Assembly (NCBI GenBank): GCA_965220315.1
Contig: CBDCPP010000001.1
Span: 1 to 64,000 of the forward strand
Direction: 5' to 3'
Origin: JAPOXK01 sp965220315
GTDB taxonomy: Bacteria; Chloroflexota; Dehalococcoidia; Bin125
Length of the DNA stretch: 64,000 bases
The position numbers and the translations under genes were made by a program. The notes under the pieces are model-generated. The model was not told the DNA's origin, ran no database searches, and worked only from the letters and a program-made list of their open reading frames with translations. Position 1 is the stretch's first letter; each line of letters begins with the position of its first letter. Below are positions 1-9,236 of this stretch, one piece after another.

Positions 1-2
1 GC

Positions 3-686
3 CCTTTTGACGCGCAAGCCGTTGAGGCTGCACTCCAGTTACGTGATGCCGCCGGTGACGGCACGATTGGCGTTCTCTCCTTGGGCCCCGACTCCGCCCG
101 CGATGCGATCAAGCACGGACTCGCCATGGGCGCCGACGAGGGTTACCATCTGAACGACCCTGCCTTCGAAAACGGCGACTCTTGGACCACCGCGCTCGCG
201 CTCTCCAAAGCGATCGAAAGGATCGGCCTCCCGGATGTTCTTCTTTTCGGCCGTCAAGCCGCCGATTGGGACCACGGCGTCGTCGGCAGCATGGTCGCGG
301 AGCTCTTGGATCTGCCGTCCGTTACCGTGCTGCGCTCCGTCGAATGGCGCGACGGTAAGATCGACGCCTCGCGTGTCGTCAGTGACGGTTTCGAGTCCAT
401 TCGCATCACTACTCCTTGCGTCCTCACGATCAGCAATGAGTTCGGCGATCCTCGCTATCCTCAGTTGCGGCAGATCATGCAAGCGGCCAAGAAGGACGTG
501 ACTGTCTGGACCCCAGCCGACCTCGGGCTCGATCCGAGCGCGGTCGGCGCCGCCGGGGCCCGCGTCAAGATGGAGCAACTCTTCGTTCCCAAGAGCGAGA
601 CACAAGTGGAATTCATCGATGGCGACTCGCCTGCAGAGAAGGCACAGGCCCTCGCGCAGAAACTGCGCGAGGCCAAAATCATCTAA
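3..686 (+). CDS. etfB: Electron transfer flavoprotein beta subunit, 5' end outside window
   Basis: EtfB pairs with EtfA to carry electrons from acyl-CoA and similar flavin dehydrogenases to the respiratory chain; it binds AMP and shapes the FAD site. The frame is open from base 3, so the true start lies upstream. The visible part has the EtfB hallmarks: GTIGVLSLGP, then the DAIKHGLAMGADEGYHL region near the start, and the LLFGRQAADWDHGVVG block that in this family is D-x-G-x-V/T-G-like. The gene ends TAATG, with the TAA sharing its last base with the ATG of etfA, so the two are translationally coupled. An acyl-CoA dehydrogenase at 43.8 kb is a possible electron donor. Identity is secure; only the N-terminus is missing. 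Confidence 0.95.
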   Translation, partial: PFDAQAVEAALQLRDAAGDGTIGVLSLGPDSARDAIKHGLAMGADEGYHLNDPAFENGDSWTTALALSKAIERIGLPDVLLFGRQAADWDHGVVGSMVAELLDLPSVTVLRSVEWRDGKIDASRVVSDGFESIRITTPCVLTISNEFGDPRYPQLRQIMQAAKKDVTVWTPADLGLDPSAVGAAGARVKMEQLFVPKSETQVEFIDGDSPAEKAQALAQKLREAKII

Positions 687-1663
687 TGGCGAATGTCTTA
701 GTCATTGGTGAAGCACCGGACGGGCAGTTCAGCGCGACCAGCGCCGAACTCCTAGGTGCTGCCACGCGCTTGGCCGAAGAGCTTGGCGGTGGCGTCGCGT
801 GCGCCTTGATCGGCGCCGCGCTTGATGGTGCTGCCCAAGCCGCTGTCGCGGCTGGCGCCGAAACCGTCTACACCGCCGACCACGAATCACTCGTGCAGTA
901 TCACACCGAGGCGTACGTTCCTCTGGCCGCCTCGATCGTCCAACAAGACATGCCGCAAGTCGTCCTGATCGGCCAAACCAGCATCGGCCGAGACCTTGCA
1001 CCTCACCTGGCCGCTCGTCTCAACACGGCTGTCGTCATGGACGCTGTGGAACTCGCCGTCGCGGGCGGACGTATCCGCGCCACTCGTCCCTGCTTCGGCG
1101 GTAACGCTCGTCAGGTCGTGACCATCACCAGCGATCCTCAGATCATTACCGTCCGTGCTAAATCACAGGACGCGCTGGATCCCGACGTATCACGGCGCGG
1201 ATCAATCACCACAATCGCGGTCGATCCGGTCATCCCTCGCGCTGCCGTCACCGGCAAAGAGCGGGCCCAGTCGGAAGGGATACCGCTCAACGCTGCAGAG
1301 ATCGTCGTCGCTGGTGGTCGCGGCCTCGGCCAAGAGAGCGCCTTCCGTGACTTGGAGGAACTTGCCTCCGTGCTGAGCGCTGCGGTTGGTGCCAGCCGCG
1401 CGGCTTGCGATCTCGGCTGGTACCCGCCCGCGCAACAGGTGGGACTCACCGGTACTGTCGTCTCGCCCACGCTCTATCTCGCCGTCGCCATCAGCGGCGC
1501 GAGTCAGCACATGGCAGGGTGCGGTGGCAGCAAGAACATCGTCGCGATTAACAAAGATCCCGGCGCGAACATCTACAACTTCTGCCGCTTTGGCGTGGTG
1601 GAGGACTACCAAAAGGTGCTACCGCCACTCACGGCGGCGCTGCGCGAACTCCTCCGGGACTAG
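686..1663 (+). CDS. etfA: Electron transfer flavoprotein alpha subunit
   Basis: This is the FAD-carrying subunit of the electron transfer flavoprotein, 325 aa, the usual family length. The C-terminal FAD domain is clear: GLTGTVVSPTLYLAVAISG, SQHMAGC, then IVAINKDPGANIYNF, matching the EtfA pattern of G-x-T-G, ISGA-x-QH and INKDP. The N-terminal half has the Rossmann-like domain with IGQTSIGRDLAPHLAARL, also typical. The start ATG overlaps the etfB stop. The downstream DinB-fold gene is convergent, 8 bp away, with no obvious terminator between them. Confidence 0.96.
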   Translation: MANVLVIGEAPDGQFSATSAELLGAATRLAEELGGGVACALIGAALDGAAQAAVAAGAETVYTADHESLVQYHTEAYVPLAASIVQQDMPQVVLIGQTSIGRDLAPHLAARLNTAVVMDAVELAVAGGRIRATRPCFGGNARQVVTITSDPQIITVRAKSQDALDPDVSRRGSITTIAVDPVIPRAAVTGKERAQSEGIPLNAAEIVVAGGRGLGQESAFRDLEELASVLSAAVGASRAACDLGWYPPAQQVGLTGTVVSPTLYLAVAISGASQHMAGCGGSKNIVAINKDPGANIYNFCRFGVVEDYQKVLPPLTAALRELLRD

Positions 1664-1671
1664 GGGTTGGG

Positions 1672-2145
1672 TTAGACGCTCCGCAGCTTGCGCCACGCCC
1701 GGATCTCCGATGCGTGCGCCAGATCATGCTCGATGAAGCTCTCGGCCAGATCGTCCGCGGAGATCATTTTATCGCCCATCATGTAATGGGAGCGGGCCCG
1801 CTCCGTATCGCTCATCGCCGCAAACTGGCAGAGGATCGGCATCCGCGCCGACCGCATCTCGCGCCGGATCTCTTTAAATGGCGTACCAGCAAAGCGATCC
1901 TGCGCCCGCTGGTTCATCGCTTCCTCATCCGGCACAGGGGCCGGCGTGCCCTGCGGGGCAGCGTCGAGCACCCCGCGCACCCACGTATCCCACGTGGCGA
2001 TGTGTGCGACTACGTCGCGGATGCTCCACTCGCCCACGACGTTGGGTTCGTTCAGTAGCGAATCATCCAAGCCGGCGAAGCTCTGCAGCAGCTGCTCACG
2101 GGCATCTTCCAAGTCCGCGGTACTGCTCAACGCTTCGACAGCCAT
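1672..2145 (-). CDS. DinB/DfsB-fold (four-helix bundle) protein
   Basis: A 157-aa protein resembling the DinB / mycothiol-dependent maleylpyruvate isomerase N-terminal superfamily and the ClbS/DfsB group. It opens with a helix, then WSIRDVVAHIATWDTWV, where the His is the usual first metal ligand, and ends with EHDLAHASEIRAW, a His-containing helix near the C-terminus. Such proteins bind a metal ion between helices; their substrates are mostly unknown. The ATG follows a strong AGGAGGG Shine-Dalgarno. The gene stands alone, convergent with etfA and divergent from coaE, so context gives no function. The superfamily call is firm; a specific function cannot be given. Confidence 0.75.
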   Translation of the reverse strand: MAVEALSSTADLEDAREQLLQSFAGLDDSLLNEPNVVGEWSIRDVVAHIATWDTWVRGVLDAAPQGTPAPVPDEEAMNQRAQDRFAGTPFKEIRREMRSARMPILCQFAAMSDTERARSHYMMGDKMISADDLAESFIEHDLAHASEIRAWRKLRSV

Positions 2146-2436
2146 CGCCTACCCTCCTGGGGACGAACGTCCGGATGGGCGCCCCTATTATCATGTTCGC
2201 CCTCTGCCTATTACTGACAGCGGCGATACATTCTCGCCGTGGCGCGAAACCCACGCGGAGTGCAAACGATCGAGCTGAATCGCTACGACCTGTACGACCG
2301 CAGTGCCGCAGGCTATCGGCGGATTTATCTTGACGCTCGGAATTGGCCATTGATAGCCTCGCTTCTCGGCCCTGCGGGCTTTGTTTGTTTCGCCATCAGG
2401 CTTGCCAGGCGGCTCGGTTCTTTGAAGGCGGGGCGC
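2146..2436. other. Divergent intergenic region
   Basis: About 290 bases separate the DinB-fold gene from the probable coaE start. The frame of coaE is open upstream to a GTG at 2239, but that extension (RYDLYDRSAAGYRR...) does not resemble CoaE, whose conserved sequence begins right at the ATG at 2437. The region probably holds the two divergent promoters. I see no convincing RNA structure or repeat in it. Confidence 0.4.
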
Positions 2437-3048
2437 ATGCACGTGATCGGACTGACCGGCGGCATCGCTTCTGGCAAATCCGCCGTCTCCGCCAGACTCG
2501 TCGAGCACGGCGCCGCGCTGCTCGACGCCGATGTGCTCGGACACCGAACCTACGCGCCTGGCGGTCCCGCCTACGATTCTGTCGTCGCCCGCTTCGGCTG
2601 CGAGATCGTCGCCAAAGATGGTGCCATCGACCGGCGTGTCCTCGGTGCCAAAGTCTTCGGCGACGCCGTCGCGCTCAAGCGCCTTACCGATATCGTCTGG
2701 CCCGCTATCAAAGCGCTCGCCGTGGAAGAGTTGCACGGGCTCGAGCGCGCTGGCTCCCAGGTCGCCGTGCTCGAAGCGGCGGTCCTCATCGAAGCGGACT
2801 GGCAGGACCTCGCCGACGAAGTTTGGGTCGTCACGGTGCCCCGCTTTCTCGCCCAGCAACGCCTCATGCAGCGCAACGGGCTCAGCGCCGAAGCCGCAAA
2901 CGCGCGCATCGACTCCCAACTCACCGACGCTGAGCGGATCACGTACGCCGACCGTGTGATCGACAATAGCGGCTCGGTGGAGGACGCTTGGGCGCAAGTG
3001 GACCAAGAATGGGAGGCGCTTCGAGGGCGCCTCGCTCCAACTAGCTAG
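2437..3048 (+). CDS. coaE: Dephospho-CoA kinase
   Basis: Last step of coenzyme A synthesis: ATP-dependent phosphorylation of dephospho-CoA at the 3'-hydroxyl. The start at 2437 gives 203 aa, the family norm, and puts the P-loop at the N-terminus: HVIGLTGGIASGKS (Walker A G-x4-GKS). Further motifs are LLDADVLGH (the DAD of the CoaE family), VLEAAVLIEA in the middle (family: V-P-LL-x-E), and VVTVPRFLAQQRLMQRNGLS for the lid (family: R-x-R). A longer in-frame start at 2239 exists but would add unrelated sequence. It lies 18 bases upstream of the CbbQ-type gene and may be co-transcribed with it. Confidence 0.93.
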   Translation: MHVIGLTGGIASGKSAVSARLVEHGAALLDADVLGHRTYAPGGPAYDSVVARFGCEIVAKDGAIDRRVLGAKVFGDAVALKRLTDIVWPAIKALAVEELHGLERAGSQVAVLEAAVLIEADWQDLADEVWVVTVPRFLAQQRLMQRNGLSAEAANARIDSQLTDAERITYADRVIDNSGSVEDAWAQVDQEWEALRGRLAPTS

Positions 3049-3066
3049 AGTCACCCACGCGACTGG

Positions 3067-3978
3067 ATGCAACGAGTAATCATGACCTCTTACACCGAAG
3101 CTCCCCTCACGGAATACCGCTCCTGGGCGGTCGAAGAGTTCCGTTTCAAAGAAGAGCCCTACTACGTTCCCATCGGGGACGAAGTCGAACTTTTCCGCTC
3201 GGCTTGGAACTCCAAGATCCCCGTGCTCCTCAAAGGGCCCACCGGCTGCGGCAAAACCCGCTTCGTGGAGTACATGGCTTTCCACCTCACCCGCCCCGTC
3301 GTCGTCTCCCGTGACGGCAAACAAGAGATCACGCAGGAGAGCAGCCTGCCGCTCGTTACCGTTGCTTGCCACGAGGACCTCACTGCCAGCGATCTCGTCG
3401 GCCGCTATCTGCTCGAAGGGCAAGAGACCGTCTGGATCGATGGCCCCCTCACCCGTGCCGTCAAAGCCGGCGCCATCTGTTACCTTGATGAAGTCGTCGA
3501 GGCGCGCAAGGACACGACAGTCCTCATTCACCCCCTCACCGATCACCGCCGTATCCTTCCAGTCGAGAAGAAGTCGCAGCTCCTCCAAGCCCGCGACGGC
3601 TTCCTCCTTGTCATCTCGTTCAACCCGGGCTATCAGAGCGCTCTGAAAGACCTCAAGCAGAGCACTCGCCAGCGCTTCGTCGCCATCGAGTTTGACTATC
3701 CACCTCGTGAAATCGAAGCCGAGATCGTCCAGCACGAATCCGGCATCGATGCCGAGACCGCGATCCGCCTCGCCAAGATGGCTGAAAAGATCCGCCACCT
3801 TCGCGATCACGGCCTCAGCGAGGGCGCCAGCACTCGCCTGCTGATCTATGCCGGCCGTCTCATCCGCCAGGGCATCGCCCCCCGCCGCGCCTGCCAAGTT
3901 GCGATCGTTTGGTCCCTAACCGACGATGCCGAGGTCCAGCGCAGCGTCGAAGAAGTGATCGCGTCCATCTTTGAATAG
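3067..3978 (+). CDS. CbbQ/NirQ/NorQ-type AAA+ ATPase
   Basis: A 303-aa MoxR-class AAA+ ATPase of the CbbQ/NirQ/NorQ/GpvN group. Visible motifs are PYYVPIGDEVELF near the N-terminus, Walker A GPTGCGKT (residues 57-64), ITQESSLPLVTVACHEDLTASDL, Walker B ICYLDE (137-142), a sensor-like VISFNPGYQS, and the C-terminal CbbQ segment IRLAKMAEKIRHLRD. Such ATPases work with a VWA protein (CbbO, NorD) to remodel a target: Rubisco in CbbQ/O, nitric oxide reductase in NorQ/D. The VWA partner is two genes downstream (4652-7918). No Rubisco or nor gene is in view, so the client is unknown. The start could also be the ATG at 3082. Confidence 0.88.
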   Translation: MQRVIMTSYTEAPLTEYRSWAVEEFRFKEEPYYVPIGDEVELFRSAWNSKIPVLLKGPTGCGKTRFVEYMAFHLTRPVVVSRDGKQEITQESSLPLVTVACHEDLTASDLVGRYLLEGQETVWIDGPLTRAVKAGAICYLDEVVEARKDTTVLIHPLTDHRRILPVEKKSQLLQARDGFLLVISFNPGYQSALKDLKQSTRQRFVAIEFDYPPREIEAEIVQHESGIDAETAIRLAKMAEKIRHLRDHGLSEGASTRLLIYAGRLIRQGIAPRRACQVAIVWSLTDDAEVQRSVEEVIASIFE

Positions 3979-4023
3979 CACGGCTCGCTTCCCCCGCCTC
4001 CTGCAGCTGCTCCGAGGACCCCA

Positions 4024-4662
4024 GTGCGCCTAGGCATCCTCTCCGACATTCACTGCAATATCGAGGCGCTGGATACGGCCCTGGCACGCATGGGCCCCGT
4101 CGATGAACTGCTCTGCGCTGGCGATGCCGTCTACCAGTTCCGCTTCAGCAACGAGGTCGTTGCCCGCCTGCGCGAACTCGAAGCCCGGTTCATCCTCGGC
4201 AACCATGAAGAGATCCTCTTGAGCGCTGCGGGCGTACGCGCCCGTGAGTCACCTAAGGTCGATCGGGAACTACTCGCCTGGACCAGCACCCATCCCAACA
4301 CCCTGCGCACCACGCTGAACGGCAAGACTCTCTTCATGTTCCATGCGACGCCGTGGGCGCCCTACCGCGACTACCTCTACCCCTCCAGCGCCGATCTACA
4401 GAAGCTTGCCCATCTGGAGGCGGACTTCGTCATCTACGGCCACACCCACTACCAACTGGAGCGGCGTATCGGAGACGCCTTGGTGATTAATCCCGGCTCG
4501 GCCGGTGAGCCCCGAGACCCGCATAATGCCTTCCAGCTCTCCTACGCTGTATTGGATACGATCGACGAGTCTGTGACCTTCGACAATTTTCCTGATCCCA
4601 CCCGCGTGGTCGCGCGACACTCCGGTGCTTCCCCCGCGCCCGGAGCACCCGATGTCCGATAA
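4024..4662 (+). CDS. Metallophosphoesterase (YfcE/MJ0936-like)
   Basis: A 212-aa calcineurin-like phosphoesterase with the full metal-binding set: LSDIHCN (D and H), LCAGDAVY (GD), LGNHEE (GNH), MFHATPW and YGHTHYQ (GHTH), followed by INPGSAGEPRD, the strand-loop found in the YfcE/MJ0936 branch. These are small phosphodiesterases with Mn or Ni in the active site. It starts with GTG at 4024 and overlaps the VWA gene by 11 bases, so it sits inside the CbbQ-CbbO pair. That placement suggests a shared operon but not necessarily a shared role. The substrate is unknown. Confidence 0.88.
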   Translation: MRLGILSDIHCNIEALDTALARMGPVDELLCAGDAVYQFRFSNEVVARLRELEARFILGNHEEILLSAAGVRARESPKVDRELLAWTSTHPNTLRTTLNGKTLFMFHATPWAPYRDYLYPSSADLQKLAHLEADFVIYGHTHYQLERRIGDALVINPGSAGEPRDPHNAFQLSYAVLDTIDESVTFDNFPDPTRVVARHSGASPAPGAPDVR

Positions 4663-7600
4663 CCCCCGGCCGAATTCCCCCAAGCCCACCGCCACTGAGC
4701 CCGCTCTTGCCGCCATCCGTGAGGCGCTCGGTGCCTTCCCGCCGCCGCTCTTGCAGGAATTCGACGAAGCTTGCGCCCAGCTCCAAGAGCGCCTTGACGC
4801 GGATGCACTCCTTGTCTGGGCGGACGAAGGTCTCGCGGTCGCCCGACATTCACTCCGCGCCTGGGAAGCCGCCAGCGTCTACTGCCGTGTCAGCGCCGTC
4901 GTGCTTAACCAATTACCCCTCGCCCACTTCCAAGCCTGGGCACGCAGTGGCCGTGATCTCGCCGCCGATTCCCCCGCGCTTGCTGCGGCCTACTTCCGCG
5001 CTAGCCCCGCTGCACTCCCTCACCTTGCTCCCGCACAAGCGCGCGACTGGGGCGAGCAAGGTCGCTTGCTTTACCGGGGTACCTGGAAGTCGGGCTCCCT
5101 CGCGGCGCAGTATTTCGATGTCAGCCCTGCCATCCTCCCTCAGCTGCCCCTCGGCCAGACACGTCTCCTCGTCGAACTGATCGATGCCCTCGCCAGTCAC
5201 TCCTACGAGCTGGCCAGTGCTTGCCTTGGCATGTCTGCCGCTGTCCTTGCTGAGCTCGACCGCGCTGATCGCGCCCCCGTCCTCGAATTCGGGTCGATCG
5301 TCGCCAACACGGCCTGGGCTGACGCCCGCAACTACTTTGAGCGCAGCCCCAGCGCCATAAAACGCGTCGACCCCCAGCAGCGCGCGCGCTTCCTCGCGCT
5401 CTCCGGCCGCGTCGCTCTGATGGTGGGGCGGCAAGGCCACCCCTATTTCCTCGATGCGTCCGCCGCTCTGGCGGAAGCCGATAGCGCCGTGCATGGCCTC
5501 ATCATTGCTCTCGCCGAGCAGTTACTTCCCCACTCCGGCCTCGCCGCAATGGAGTTCATTAAATCGTCGCCTGCTGTCCTTGCGCGCGTCAGCAACGACG
5601 ATCTCACCCGTTGGCATTCACACGGCTTAGCCATCCTGCAGAAGAGCGCAGCTGGCGGGGAGGCTTTCTTCCGCCTGGAGTCCGCCAAGGGCGAAGAAGT
5701 CATCCAGGCGCTTTCCTCCCGCGTCGAGTTAGAGAACGTCGCCGGGCTGATCCGGCTCTACTGTCGCGCTCTCACCGGTGCCGACTTGGCCGTCCTCCCG
5801 CTCGACGCTCTCGCCGAGCGCGGCGTCGGCTGGGTTAGTCAGAGCAGCCCTACAACAGAAGGCACGGCCATCTACCTGCCCGCGGTTGTCGAGGAGCACA
5901 ACGACAAAGATCTGAACTTCTCCGTCTACAAAGTTTTCGCGACACACCAAGCTGGTCGCCTGGAGTTTGGCTCTTTCCACTTCCGCTTCACCCGCCCGGC
6001 CACCCTCTTCGACGATCTCCGCCTCATTCGCACGCCAGTCCGCGACGGTGAGCCTGCCCTCACGGACATGGAGCGCTTCTTTGACCTTTTCGACGATCGC
6101 CGTCTCATCTCCGATCTCTTCACGATTGTCGAGGACACCCGTATCGATATGATCCTCCGCCACGAGTATCCCGGCGTCCGTACTGCCTTCGAGCGCTTGC
6201 AGCATGCCGCCGTAGCACAGCGCCGCGCTCTCGCAACCATGCCCGTCCGCGAAGGCGCCGTCGAAAATCTTGTCCGCCTTAGCCTTGATGCTGGCGATAC
6301 GATCCAATGGCCTCCCGAGATCGCGGAGCTCATCAACACCCCGCTCCAGATACTCGCGCGGATACGTGGCGGTGACGCCTCCATTGAAGATTCCGCCGAG
6401 GCCGCTCTACGCCTCTATGAGTGGATCGCCTCGATTCCTAACGTCCAACTTGATGAGTCTCAGTGGCTCCCGGTTGATCCGCCTGAAGAGGAGGTTGCGG
6501 AAGAGCAGGCCGCACCACCGGGCGATGCGCCCCTAAGTGCCCCCGCCGCGACGACTGCATCCCTTCGCGGCCGAAGCCCGCAGGCCTATCAGAGCCCTGA
6601 ACCTGTCGACTTCCGCGGCGACTTCAAACCCGAACTCGTTCAGATGCTGCTGCAGATGCGCGGCGAGGGTACGGAAGAGGGCGAGCCTGTCCCCATCACC
6701 CCCGAGCAGCTCAAGGAGCTCCTCGAGAAGAGCGCGGAGATCGAGTTCGCTGAGGACGACGATGGCGATCTCGACGGCGCAGTCTCCGCCATGATGGACA
6801 ACCTTATGGAAGAGATGGCCGGAACCCGCGAGCCCTCCGACACCCCTGGGCAACAGCTCCAAGGCGACTACGCCTCCAGCCACGACCCCAGTGACGCGGC
6901 GCTCTCCGATGACCCGCAGTCCTTCTTTTACGATGAGTGGGACTTTCGCGCGAACGACTACAAGCCCCGTTGGTGCCGGCTCCAGCAGCGCACGCTCCCA
7001 AGTGGGGAGGTCGACTTCTACAATCGCACTCTCAGCGAGAACGCCGCGCTTGTGCAGGAGACGCGCAAGCAGTTCGAGTTGCTACGCCCCGAACTGTTTC
7101 GCAAAATCAAGCACCTTCCCGATGGCGAGGATTTCGACCTCGACGCCGTGGTCGAATGGATCGTCCAGCGAGCCGCCGGCGCTCCCACGGACTCCAACCT
7201 CTTTTATCGGCGCAACAAGATCGAGCGTGATGTCACCGTGGGCTGCCTCCTCGACATGTCCGCCAGCACCGATGAGGAGATCCATCGTCGCAAGCGCTTC
7301 GGTGCGGACGACGCCGCCTTTGACGCCGACCCGCGTAAGTACTTCACCTGGTGGGCGCAGAAGCGCGCCCGGGAGGCCGGCCAGCCCTCCAAACGTATCA
7401 TCGACCTCGAAAAGGATGCCATCGTTCTCCTCACTGAGGCCCTTGAATCCATCGGCGATACGTACGGGATCTATGGCTTTAGCGGCTACGGCCGGGACAA
7501 CGTCGAGTTCTACGTAATCAAGGACTTGGAGGAGCCTTTCTCAGACGGCATCAAAAAACGCATCGATAAAATCACCCCAGTGCGATCGACCCGCATGGGT

Positions 7601-7918
7601 CCCGCCATCCGTCACGCTACCGTCAAGCTGAAGGAAGCACGCTCGAAGGTCCGCATTCTCATCGTAATCTCCGATGGCCGTCCCCAAGACCACGGCTACG
7701 GACGCGATCGCACCGAAAAAGAGTACGCTATCCACGACACTAAAATGGCCCTTACCGAGGCCCGCCGCGAAGGCATTACCCCCTTCTGCCTCACGGTCGA
7801 CCGGCAAGGCCACGATTATCTCCAGGAGATGTGCCAGGACATGGGCTACGAGGTCGTCAGCGATATTGCCTCTTTACCCCGCCATCTTCCCGCTCTCTAC
7901 CGCCGTCTCACTCGCTAG
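4652..7918 (+). CDS. Very large CbbO/NorD-type VWA-domain protein with helical repeats
   Basis: A protein of about 1088 aa. The last 250 residues are a von Willebrand A domain with an intact MIDAS: LLDMSAS (D-x-S-x-S), then VISDGRPQD, and PFCLTVD at the end. The middle has signatures of CbbO/NorD partners: the KVFATHQAGRLEFGSFHF block and IVEDTRIDMILRHEYPG. Residues from about 70 to 360 are degenerate repeats of roughly 38-40 aa, each carrying a core like YFRASPAALPHL, YFDVSPAILPQL, FERSPSAIKRV or FIKSSPAVLARV, probably an alpha-solenoid. An acidic linker (residues about 600-720) follows. ATG at 4652 is preferred over an upstream in-frame start at 4625. It likely forms the adaptor for the CbbQ-type ATPase; the client is unknown. 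Confidence 0.85.
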   Translation: MSDNPRPNSPKPTATEPALAAIREALGAFPPPLLQEFDEACAQLQERLDADALLVWADEGLAVARHSLRAWEAASVYCRVSAVVLNQLPLAHFQAWARSGRDLAADSPALAAAYFRASPAALPHLAPAQARDWGEQGRLLYRGTWKSGSLAAQYFDVSPAILPQLPLGQTRLLVELIDALASHSYELASACLGMSAAVLAELDRADRAPVLEFGSIVANTAWADARNYFERSPSAIKRVDPQQRARFLALSGRVALMVGRQGHPYFLDASAALAEADSAVHGLIIALAEQLLPHSGLAAMEFIKSSPAVLARVSNDDLTRWHSHGLAILQKSAAGGEAFFRLESAKGEEVIQALSSRVELENVAGLIRLYCRALTGADLAVLPLDALAERGVGWVSQSSPTTEGTAIYLPAVVEEHNDKDLNFSVYKVFATHQAGRLEFGSFHFRFTRPATLFDDLRLIRTPVRDGEPALTDMERFFDLFDDRRLISDLFTIVEDTRIDMILRHEYPGVRTAFERLQHAAVAQRRALATMPVREGAVENLVRLSLDAGDTIQWPPEIAELINTPLQILARIRGGDASIEDSAEAALRLYEWIASIPNVQLDESQWLPVDPPEEEVAEEQAAPPGDAPLSAPAATTASLRGRSPQAYQSPEPVDFRGDFKPELVQMLLQMRGEGTEEGEPVPITPEQLKELLEKSAEIEFAEDDDGDLDGAVSAMMDNLMEEMAGTREPSDTPGQQLQGDYASSHDPSDAALSDDPQSFFYDEWDFRANDYKPRWCRLQQRTLPSGEVDFYNRTLSENAALVQETRKQFELLRPELFRKIKHLPDGEDFDLDAVVEWIVQRAAGAPTDSNLFYRRNKIERDVTVGCLLDMSASTDEEIHRRKRFGADDAAFDADPRKYFTWWAQKRAREAGQPSKRIIDLEKDAIVLLTEALESIGDTYGIYGFSGYGRDNVEFYVIKDLEEPFSDGIKKRIDKITPVRSTRMGPAIRHATVKLKEARSKVRILIVISDGRPQDHGYGRDRTEKEYAIHDTKMALTEARREGITPFCLTVDRQGHDYLQEMCQDMGYEVVSDIASLPRHLPALYRRLTR

Positions 7919-8930
7919 CCGCCGCCGCGATACGTATCACTCCATCCTCGCGCTGCTCATTGACCAACCCTTCGACGATCAGAGCGTCGATCAGCCCGAT
8001 GATCTCCGCCAGCGCCTGACGGATCCGGCCATCTGGCAGATGTGGAAAAAAGCGCGTAAGCGCCTCGTAGGGCGTCAGCGGCTCCCGCTCTGCCTCGCGC
8101 AAGATTTTGCGTTGCCGCTTGGCGCGCCGCGCCGCCGTTCGCTCAGCCGCGCCTGATACATCCGGCGTTGCCTCGCCGTGACCCGGATAAAGATGCGTCG
8201 CACCCAGTGCTCGCACCCGCTTCAGTGAGCGCCCCTGTTCGGGCAAGCTCCGCATCCGTTCCGCGTAGCGGTGGTGAAAGAAGTGAATCCCGGGGGTTGA
8301 TGTCGTCCGCGGCAGCAAGTGATCGCCACTGAACAATGCCCCGCTTGCCTCCTCGTAGTAGACCGAGTCACCGGGCGTATGACCCGGCGTCGGTACGAAG
8401 AGCAGCGCGCGCTCCCCCACCGACACCACATCCCCCGCGTGCAGCGTCCGATTGGGACGAAACGGTGTCGCCCACAACATTCCCGGCCAGCGTTTGCTTG
8501 GCAGCTTTTCCGGAGGTGCCCGCCGCCAAGCCGCCAGTTGCTCCGGACGAGGCGGGTAGTTTTCGCGCAGCACCGGTAGCCGCTCCTCCGGGACCCCGCA
8601 CTCGACCAGTAGGCGCAGGACCAGATCCGAGTCGTACCAGCCAACCGCCAGCCCCGCAGCGAAGCGCTCCACTTCATCTACCGACCCGCACACCTCCGCC
8701 CCCAGCTCCTGCCACCGCGCCGCCAACCCCGCGTGGTCTACGTGTGCATGCGTGACCACGACCCGCCGCACTTGTTCGGGCCGGTAGCCGTATCCATCGA
8801 GTTGCGCCACCAGCTCGTTCCACGAGCCTGGATAGTCCGGCCCCGCGTCGACGAGTAACAAGCCCTCTTTGGAGGGCAGCGCGTAGATCCAGTTCGCGCC
8901 CAATGCGATTGGGAGAACGGTAGTTTGCAT
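7908..8930 (-). CDS. MBL-fold hydrolase with C-terminal winged-helix domain (LACTB2-like)
   Basis: A 340-aa metallo-beta-lactamase-fold protein. Metal ligands are visible in THAHVDHAG (H61, H63, D65, H66), PTPGHTPGDS, FSGDHLLPR and YPGHGE. The C-terminus (from about residue 270) is basic, then PLTPYEALTRFFPHL and a helix-turn-strand typical of the winged-helix tail found in LACTB2/YqgX-type hydrolases. Members include glyoxalase II-like and nuclease-like enzymes; the substrate here cannot be set. It converges on the VWA gene with an 11-base overlap of the 3' ends. Confidence 0.85.
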   Translation of the reverse strand: MQTTVLPIALGANWIYALPSKEGLLLVDAGPDYPGSWNELVAQLDGYGYRPEQVRRVVVTHAHVDHAGLAARWQELGAEVCGSVDEVERFAAGLAVGWYDSDLVLRLLVECGVPEERLPVLRENYPPRPEQLAAWRRAPPEKLPSKRWPGMLWATPFRPNRTLHAGDVVSVGERALLFVPTPGHTPGDSVYYEEASGALFSGDHLLPRTTSTPGIHFFHHRYAERMRSLPEQGRSLKRVRALGATHLYPGHGEATPDVSGAAERTAARRAKRQRKILREAEREPLTPYEALTRFFPHLPDGRIRQALAEIIGLIDALIVEGLVNEQREDGVIRIAAAASE

Positions 8931-9236
8931 GCCGCGCCTCTTGACGGATCAGGGTACGGGGAGCGCTCGCGTCAGCAACGCAACCTCGCCGCGCAGCGGA
9001 AGTACGGCAACGGATCCTCTCGTCTGACCCGCTGTCGGCGTGCTATCGATTACAGCAGTCCTTGTAGCCGCGGGCGAGATTGCCATCGTTCGCGTCGCAC
9101 CAAGTCCCCGGCAAGCAACAGTATCATGTGCACCGTTGGCTCTGAGATCGGTGATCGTTCGCAGGGCATGCAATGGCTAGGCAGCAAAGCAAACTGATCC
9201 TGCGACTCAATGCTTGGCTGCTCGCTCTGCCCGTGG
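8931..9236. other. Intergenic gap with no clear gene
   Basis: About 306 bases lie between the start of the MBL gene and the end of cinA, both on minus. A 74-codon open frame on minus (9173-8949) reads through most of it but matches nothing I recognise and has no clear Shine-Dalgarno. I see no strong hairpin followed by a T run. It probably holds the MBL promoter and perhaps a gene remnant. Confidence 0.3.

Noticed and set aside
2191..3897. Long minus-strand open frame of 568 codons antisense to coaE and the CbbQ-type gene
   Set aside because: It mirrors the G/C-rich third positions of real genes on plus, has no family motif, and both plus-strand genes are certain.
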